Source of the DNA: UBA6544 sp049601975
Lineage (GTDB): Bacteria > Pseudomonadota > Alphaproteobacteria > UBA8366
Assembly: GCA_049601975.1 (NCBI GenBank)
Contig: JBMYRC010000047.1
Coordinates: 1 to 27,535, forward strand
Length of the DNA: 27,535 nt
Direction: 5' to 3'
Both the position numbers and the translations under genes were made by a program. Positions 24,196 through 27,535 of this stretch are shown here, one piece after another. Within the stretch, counting starts at the first letter, position 1, and every line of letters begins with the position of its first letter. The notes beneath the pieces are model-generated. The model was not told the origin of the DNA. It made no database searches and worked only from the letters and a program-made list of their open reading frames with translations.

Positions 24196-26154
24196 ATGAC
24201 AATCGAAACCGAATGGCGCGATTACGACGTGGTGGTCGTCGGCTCCGGCGGAGCCGGGAGTTTGGCGGCGCGGGTGGCGGCGGACGAGGGCGCGCGGGTG
24301 CTCGTGGTCTCGAAGGATCCGGTCGGCTGCTCCGACACCAAAATCTCCGAGGGCAATGCCACTGTGCGTTCCGTGGCGACCGACGATGACTCGGAAGAAA
24401 ATCTCTCGGAGAATCTGCGCATGGCGGGCGGCAATCTACCTGTAAAGGAGATTACCGACGCCTTCGCCAAGGACAGCCAGTCCGGCTTCGATCTATTCCG
24501 CGCGCAAGGTTTGCGCCCTGCGATCGACCACAAACGCGACGGCCCCAAAGCCGCCCCCATGGCATTCGGTGGACACAATCGGCGGCGCTCCGTCGGCTTG
24601 CCAAATCACGGCATCTCCTTCGGTCATGCGAATTGGAACGCAGTCGTTCAAGGCAACGGGGTCGATTATCTCGAAGACGCCTGGTTCCTCGATCTGGTGA
24701 CGGACAAGGGCGAAGACGGTAAAACCTATATTGTCGGCGGTCTGATCTACGACGCGTCCGGCGGCAAGCTGATCGCCGTCCGCGCGCCCGCGATCATCAT
24801 CGCGGCGGGTGGCCTTTCCACGCTGTTCTTCCCGAAGACCGACACCATGCGCGGTAATACCGGTGACAGCTATGCCATTGCCGCCCGCGCTGGAGCCGAA
24901 CTGGCGGATATGGAACAGTGTCAGTTCCTGCCTTTCTGTATTGCCTCTCCGCCCTCCTATGAAGGGTTGCTGGTCGGTGAGCCGGCGAGTGCGAGTTTCC
25001 TCGGCGTGCTCCGCGACAAGAACGGGACTGTGATCCTCGACAGCGTCTATCAACGCACCCGCGCCGAATGCTCCGCCGCCATCATGCGCGCGGTGGCCGA
25101 CGGTCGTGGTAGCCCCAATGGCGGCGCCTATCTCGATATGACCGGCAACAAAGTATTGCCGCGCTCCGGCCCGTATTTCATGCGATACCTGGAGACATGC
25201 CTGCCAGGGGCCTACCGCAACGCTCGCCAAGCCTTCAGCAAGCCGATCGCGAAATGCGAAGAGCCCTGGGAAGTTCGGCCCAGCGCCCATTACCATATGG
25301 GTGGGCTACGTGCTGACGACGAGGGTGCCTCCGTCAAGGGTGACGGTTCGGGCGAACGTGCGCTCGGCATCGCGGGATTGTTCGCCGCCGGTCAAGCCAT
25401 GGGCGGCGTTTTCGGTGCCAACCGCTTAGGCTCCACCGCGCTGACCGAGGTCTCCGTCTTCGGTTCCCGCGCCGGACGCGCGGCGACGCAATTGGCTCGC
25501 GGCTTCAAGGGCAAGATCGATGACGCGGCCTTCGCGCCGCTGATCGAGGCAACCGCAGCCCGCTTCGGCCAACAAGGCGATGTCGCCGCCGCGACCCTGA
25601 AATTGGAATTACAAAAGCAAGCTTGGGACGCCATCGGCCCGGCCCGCACCGGAGATGGCATCGCCGGGATTGCCAGCCTGATTGCTTCGCTGACCGAGCG
25701 GCTCGACACCGTCGCCATCCCGGCTTACGCGACCTACAACCAGTCTTTCATCGAGTTCGAGGAACTGCGCAATCTGCTGGAGACGGCCAAGGCCGTCGCG
25801 GCGGCCGCGGGAGAGCGGGACGGGAGCCTCGGCGGCCATGTCCGTCTCGACAAGGGGGAAATTTCCGTCTTCGCCGAGCCCTATTCAACTGTAGTCCACC
25901 GCGATGCAGATGGTAGCTACGGCGTGCGCCGGGTGATGCGCCCGAAGACGCCGCTCAAGCAATTGCTCGCCTATAAGGCGGAAGAGAACTGGCGGCGTTT
26001 CCAGTCGAAATGGTTCCGCTTCCTACCCGCCTCGATCAAGGACAAGAAGCTGGAAGCCCGCTACCAGGCTATCATGGGCAGCCCCGCGGGCGCCGCGCCG
26101 GAGATCGAGCCCGGCTCGGACGACGCGGCGGTTGCGGAGAAGCGCGCGGCATGA
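24196..26154 (+). CDS. SdhA/FrdA-like FAD flavoprotein subunit
   Basis: A 652-residue flavoprotein of the succinate dehydrogenase/fumarate reductase family. GSGGAG (16-21) binds FAD, HYHMGG is at 365-370, and GLFAAGQAMGGVFGANRLGSTAL at 394-416 is the family C-terminal FAD signature. Arg289 in RTRAEC lines up with the catalytic Arg of FrdA. The His that covalently holds FAD in SdhA/FrdA (SHT) is Asp47 here (CSDTKISEGN), so FAD is probably non-covalent. The start at 24196 follows GGGGAAAAGG closely. Its stop overlaps the start of the iron-sulfur gene (ATGA). No membrane-anchor gene (sdhC/D) follows, so the complex may be soluble. The substrate may be a dicarboxylate or related acid, but this is inferred. 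Confidence 0.9.
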   Translation: MTIETEWRDYDVVVVGSGGAGSLAARVAADEGARVLVVSKDPVGCSDTKISEGNATVRSVATDDDSEENLSENLRMAGGNLPVKEITDAFAKDSQSGFDLFRAQGLRPAIDHKRDGPKAAPMAFGGHNRRRSVGLPNHGISFGHANWNAVVQGNGVDYLEDAWFLDLVTDKGEDGKTYIVGGLIYDASGGKLIAVRAPAIIIAAGGLSTLFFPKTDTMRGNTGDSYAIAARAGAELADMEQCQFLPFCIASPPSYEGLLVGEPASASFLGVLRDKNGTVILDSVYQRTRAECSAAIMRAVADGRGSPNGGAYLDMTGNKVLPRSGPYFMRYLETCLPGAYRNARQAFSKPIAKCEEPWEVRPSAHYHMGGLRADDEGASVKGDGSGERALGIAGLFAAGQAMGGVFGANRLGSTALTEVSVFGSRAGRAATQLARGFKGKIDDAAFAPLIEATAARFGQQGDVAAATLKLELQKQAWDAIGPARTGDGIAGIASLIASLTERLDTVAIPAYATYNQSFIEFEELRNLLETAKAVAAAAGERDGSLGGHVRLDKGEISVFAEPYSTVVHRDADGSYGVRRVMRPKTPLKQLLAYKAEENWRRFQSKWFRFLPASIKDKKLEARYQAIMGSPAGAAPEIEPGSDDAAVAEKRAA

Positions 26155-26843
26155 AGGTCGAAATAGAGCTCCACCGCGACAGCGAAAGTGAGATCGTCGA
26201 ATACGACTACGCGCTCCGCGAACCCGCGGAGAAACCAATGATCCTCGACGTCCTGCTTCAGGCGCAGGCTACTACGATGCCGGACCTGGCCTTCCGCTAT
26301 GGCTGCCGGGCGCGCAATTGCGGTGTATGTACCGTCGACATCAACGGCCGTCCCCGTGTCGCCTGCCGCGCCCGCGTGCGGGAAGGTGACCGTATCAGCC
26401 CGGTCAACACGCTCCCGGTCCTCGCTGACCTGGTGGTGCGCCGCGACGGCGTCGCCCGGCAAATGCGCGACCGCTTGACCAGCGTGGCCCAAGGCAATGA
26501 CCTCAACAAAGACCCGCCTGAAGACTACCATGCGCTGACGGCGTGCATCGAATGCTATGCATGCTTACAAAACTGCCCGATGCACGCGAAAAACTTTGAG
26601 AATGGCGCGGACACGGATGCATCTGACGGCTACCAATACGGCAACCCGTTCTCCTTATTGAAGCTCCAAATCCTCCGCCTCGACCCGCTGAATACGGGAG
26701 CGGGACGGGAACAGGCGCTTGCGAATGCCCAGGAACTGGGGCTGGAGACATGTTGGGATTGCGCGGGGTGTAAGTGCGGCGTGGGTATTGATCTGATGGG
26801 GAAAGTCGTGCGGCCGATGCTGGCGGCGATGGAAACGGAGTAA
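26151..26843 (+). CDS. SdhB/FrdB-like iron-sulfur subunit with atypical third cluster
   Basis: A 230-residue electron-transfer subunit. The N-terminal plant-type [2Fe-2S] site is canonical: Cys52-x4-Cys57-x2-Cys60-x11-Cys72. The first [4Fe-4S] site is Cys132-x2-Cys135-x2-Cys138-x3-Cys142-Pro. The third motif is unusual: Cys201-x2-Cys204-x2-Cys207-x-Cys209-Gly instead of C-x5-C-x3-CP. Cys204 falls where SdhB has Ile209 and FrdB Val207, a place where Cys changes a [3Fe-4S] to a [4Fe-4S] cluster. The gene overlaps the flavoprotein stop by four bases and is followed eight bases later by a TauD/TfdA dioxygenase gene. It probably passes electrons from the flavoprotein to an unknown acceptor. Confidence 0.92.
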   Translation: MKVEIELHRDSESEIVEYDYALREPAEKPMILDVLLQAQATTMPDLAFRYGCRARNCGVCTVDINGRPRVACRARVREGDRISPVNTLPVLADLVVRRDGVARQMRDRLTSVAQGNDLNKDPPEDYHALTACIECYACLQNCPMHAKNFENGADTDASDGYQYGNPFSLLKLQILRLDPLNTGAGREQALANAQELGLETCWDCAGCKCGVGIDLMGKVVRPMLAAMETE

Positions 26844-26851
26844 CAACGCCG

Positions 26852-27535
26852 ATGCCCCTCACTACCCGTCCGCTCACACCCGCCTTCGGGCTCGAAATTC
26901 TCGATGTTGATCTCCGCGCGCCCACCGACGAGCTGATCGCTGGGATTGATGCGCTCTGGGTTGAGCATCCGGTGTTGTTGATCCGCGACCAATTGCTCGA
27001 CGAGGCGCAGCAGATCGCGTTCAGCTCTCGGCTTGGCGAGATCAATATTCATGTGCGCACGGACATTCGTTCGCGCTCTCATCCAGAAGTGGTGATGGTC
27101 TCGAACCTGCGGCTCGAGAACGGCGACAATATCGGGGCCCTCGCCAGCGGCGAGGCGAAGTGGCACACGGACAGCTGTTATAAGCCGAAGCCGGATACGG
27201 GCTCGCTGCTCTATGCGCTCGAGGTGCCGGAGGATGGCGGTAAGACCGCTTGGGCGAATACGCAGCTCGCTTATGACGCTCTTTCCGACGAGCAGCGCGC
27301 GCGGGTCGAGGGACGGCGCGGTGAATACGCCTATAACATTTTCGATGTGGACATCGTCGAGTATGGCGACGTGAAGGATATTCGCGAGAAGACGCCGGAT
27401 GTCGTCCATCCAATGGTGCTGACCCAGCCCGGCAGTGGGCGGAAGGGATTGTATCTCGACCCGTTGCAGACCTACGGAGTGGAGGGGATGGAGAGTGCCG
27501 AGGGCCGTGCTCTGCTCGACGAGTTATCGGCGCAT
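26852..27535 (+). CDS. TauD/TfdA family dioxygenase (truncated by window end)
   Basis: The open frame runs from ATG 26852 past the right edge: 228 codons are visible and no stop appears. The product begins MPLTTRPLTPAFGLEI, with WHTDSCY at 104-110 (Fe ligands His105 and Asp107 of the HxD motif), then GGKTAWANTQLAYDALS, a stretch conserved in taurine/2,4-D/alpha-ketoglutarate dioxygenases, and VVHPMVLTQP with GRKGLYLDP. The second Fe ligand His and the 2-oxoglutarate Arg lie beyond the edge. Only eight bases follow the iron-sulfur stop, so it is in the same operon. Members hydroxylate or desulfonate small substrates using 2-oxoglutarate and oxygen, releasing succinate and CO2. Confidence 0.93.
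   Translation, partial: MPLTTRPLTPAFGLEILDVDLRAPTDELIAGIDALWVEHPVLLIRDQLLDEAQQIAFSSRLGEINIHVRTDIRSRSHPEVVMVSNLRLENGDNIGALASGEAKWHTDSCYKPKPDTGSLLYALEVPEDGGKTAWANTQLAYDALSDEQRARVEGRRGEYAYNIFDVDIVEYGDVKDIREKTPDVVHPMVLTQPGSGRKGLYLDPLQTYGVEGMESAEGRALLDELSAH

Noticed and set aside
24493..25296. A 267-codon open frame on the minus strand inside the SdhA-like gene.
   Set aside because: It is antisense to the conserved FAD-domain coding sequence and has no recognisable motif; GC-rich genes often leave such frames open.
26630..27409. A 259-codon minus-strand frame over the iron-sulfur and dioxygenase genes.
   Set aside because: It spans two genes with clear cysteine and HxD motifs on the plus strand, so it is a shadow frame.

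Overview
This window looks like the chromosome of a free-living, GC-rich alphaproteobacterium, probably Rhodospirillales-like. The evidence is the invasion-associated-locus-B (IalB) gene beside rlmN, two DUF1127 genes, a GcvA-type LysR regulator, a Rhizobium-etli-type asparaginase, and many acyl-CoA dehydrogenase, SDR, quinone-oxidoreductase and flavin-monooxygenase genes. The lineage is inferred from gene content only. There is no phage, insertion sequence or CRISPR array.

Layout. 1-126: tRNA-Ala(GGC) with its terminator. 162-4909: an APH-like phosphotransferase of the ACAD10/11 type, a quinone-oxidoreductase-like MDR, a SnoaL/NTF2-like protein, an FAD/NAD(P) monooxygenase-like protein closely coupled to a DinB protein, and a small DUF1127 protein. 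A long hairpin covers the ribosome binding site of the DinB gene. 5040-5164: a pair of REP-like hairpins. 5194-9922: an ACAD10/11-type acyl-CoA dehydrogenase diverging from an M20 carboxypeptidase, then an MFS transporter diverging from an SDR. 10026-13259: a cupin and an ABM-domain protein on the minus strand, diverging from an aminotransferase/acyl-CoA dehydrogenase operon. 13256-15119: three adjacent broken genes (LysR regulator, DUF1127, glutathione S-transferase). 15100-18155: an asparaginase followed by two tandem quinone oxidoreductase paralogues. 18239-21251: a SpoU-type RNA methyltransferase, and a luciferase-like monooxygenase coupled to a DHA2 exporter. 21438-23535: IalB, a second REP-like pair, a 66-residue orphan protein and rlmN. 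23550-27535: a plus-strand run of a carboxymuconolactone-decarboxylase-like protein, a soluble SdhA/FrdA-like flavoprotein, an SdhB/FrdB-like iron-sulfur protein with an unusual third cysteine cluster, and a TauD/TfdA dioxygenase cut by the window edge.

How it fits together. Most of the window is accessory catabolism of acyl-CoA and other small organic compounds, broken up by a few housekeeping genes (tRNA, rlmN, SpoU methyltransferase). The APH-like kinase and the DGPDEVH-type acyl-CoA dehydrogenase are the unfused counterparts of the two halves of animal ACAD10/ACAD11, which suggests 4-hydroxyacyl-CoA breakdown.

The observations most worth following are: the flavoprotein/iron-sulfur pair, which has no encoded membrane anchor and an altered third cluster; the decayed LysR/DUF1127/GST locus with at least five separate lesions; four REP-like hairpins whose inner stems differ in sequence but keep pairing; and the hairpin over the DinB-gene ribosome binding site.
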